A DNA stretch of 6,416 nucleotides from Tepidiphilus sp. (GTDB lineage Bacteria > Pseudomonadota > Gammaproteobacteria > Burkholderiales > Rhodocyclaceae). This document shows, one piece after another, positions 5,881-6,416 of this stretch. Under the pieces are notes generated by a model that saw only the letters and a list, made by a program, of their open reading frames with translations, did no database searches and was not told the DNA's origin. The number at the start of each line of letters is the position of its first letter. Within the stretch, counting starts at the first letter, position 1. The position numbers and the translations under genes were made by a program. Location: positions 1 to 6,416 of the forward strand of contig JAQUGB010000099.1 in NCBI GenBank assembly GCA_028684345.1, in the 5' to 3' direction.

Positions 5881-6416
5881 ATGTCCCGTCTGCTGGTTGC
5901 CTTGCTGTGGGTGTTGCATTGGCTGCCGCTGCCGCTGCTGGCGGCGCTCGGCCGCGGTTTCGGGGCGCTGCTCTTTCATCTGGCGCGCTCGCGGCGCCAC
6001 GTGGCCGAGGTGAATCTGCGGCTGTGCTTTTCCGAATGGACGGAGGCCGAGCGGCGTGCCGTGCTGCGCGAGCACTTCCGCCTGCTGGGGCGCAGCATCC
6101 TGGAGCGGGGGATTTCCTGGTTTGCCCCGGCCGAGCGCATCCGGCGGCTGGTGCGGCTCGAGGGCAAGGAGCATCCGGATGGCGTGCGCGCCCAGGGACG
6201 ACCGCTGATCCTGCTCGTGCCCCACTTTCTTGGGCTGGACATGGGCGGCACGCGCGTGGCGATGGAGTACGACGGGGTCTACGTCTATTCGCGCCCCAAA
6301 AGGGACCCGGTGGCCGATCGATGGCTCAACTGGGGGCGTTCCCGCTTCGGCGATCAGCTGCAGGTGGCGCGCCAGGACGGTATCCGACCGGTGGTGCGCG
6401 CTTTGCGCGCCGGTCG
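5881..6416 (+). CDS. lpxL: LpxL/HtrB-type lipid A acyltransferase, 3' part beyond window
   Basis: Inner-membrane enzyme of the family that adds secondary acyl chains to lipid A, using acyl-ACP on the cytoplasmic face. The visible 178 codons begin MSRLLVALLWVLHWLPLPLL, a hydrophobic N-terminal anchor of about residues 4-34. Next comes the typical LARSRRHVAEVNLRLCFSEW (34-53) and then the catalytic HX4D motif HFLGLD (His115, Asp120) within LLVPHFLGLDMGG. VYSRPKRDPV (135-144) also fits the family. Full-length members have about 290 residues, so roughly the last third is missing. GAGG lies only two bases before the ATG and AAGG ten bases before it, so ribosome binding is not ideal, but no other start fits. 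Whether it is the LpxL or LpxM paralogue cannot be decided; betaproteobacteria often carry two copies. Confidence 0.88.
   Translation, partial: MSRLLVALLWVLHWLPLPLLAALGRGFGALLFHLARSRRHVAEVNLRLCFSEWTEAERRAVLREHFRLLGRSILERGISWFAPAERIRRLVRLEGKEHPDGVRAQGRPLILLVPHFLGLDMGGTRVAMEYDGVYVYSRPKRDPVADRWLNWGRSRFGDQLQVARQDGIRPVVRALRAG

Noticed and set aside
5722..6225. 167-codon minus-strand open frame opposite the acyltransferase gene
   Set aside because: Antisense to the conserved HX4D acyltransferase, with glutamine- and arginine-rich shadow composition.

Overview
The window is a GC-rich stretch of a proteobacterial chromosome, most likely from a betaproteobacterium (Rhodocyclales-like is my guess). 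The reasons are a 469-residue AhcY carrying the roughly 40-residue insertion of the long bacterial form, a textbook SAH riboswitch in front of it, and the grouping of an LpxL-type acyltransferase, metK, ahcY and metF. The genus cannot be fixed from sequence alone. All genes except the last are on the minus strand.

Read in the direction of minus-strand transcription (right to left), the layout is as follows. At the right edge an LpxL/HtrB-type lipid A acyltransferase (5881 onward, cut by the window) points away from metK. A 305-base gap between them holds a probable pair of overlapping divergent promoters, about 200 bases with no recognised gene, and a strong two-tier hairpin that buries the metK ribosome binding site. 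metK (5575-4409) follows and ends at a clear intrinsic terminator with a 12-bp perfect stem. Next is a YrbG-type calcium/sodium antiporter (4297-3206), possibly leaderless. Then come an extended -10 promoter with an inverted repeat, an SAH riboswitch (3147-3086), a downstream switching hairpin, ahcY (3007-1598) and metF (1532-681). At the left edge a FitA/FitB-like toxin-antitoxin pair (502-254 and 257 to the edge) has its own promoter with a palindrome in the spacer.

The core genes form most of the activated methyl cycle. MetK makes S-adenosylmethionine (SAM), methyltransferases turn it into S-adenosylhomocysteine (SAH), AhcY clears SAH to homocysteine and adenosine, and MetF makes the 5-methyl-THF used to remethylate homocysteine. 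Methionine synthase itself is not in the window. The SAH riboswitch should raise ahcY, and probably metF through co-transcription, when SAH accumulates. metK is insulated by its terminator and appears to have separate control through its structured leader.

The best candidates for something undescribed are the metK leader (long, with the ribosome binding site in a stem, matching no SAM-riboswitch class I can recognise by eye) and the exact switching structure downstream of the SAH aptamer. No mobile element, CRISPR array, tRNA or rRNA was seen.
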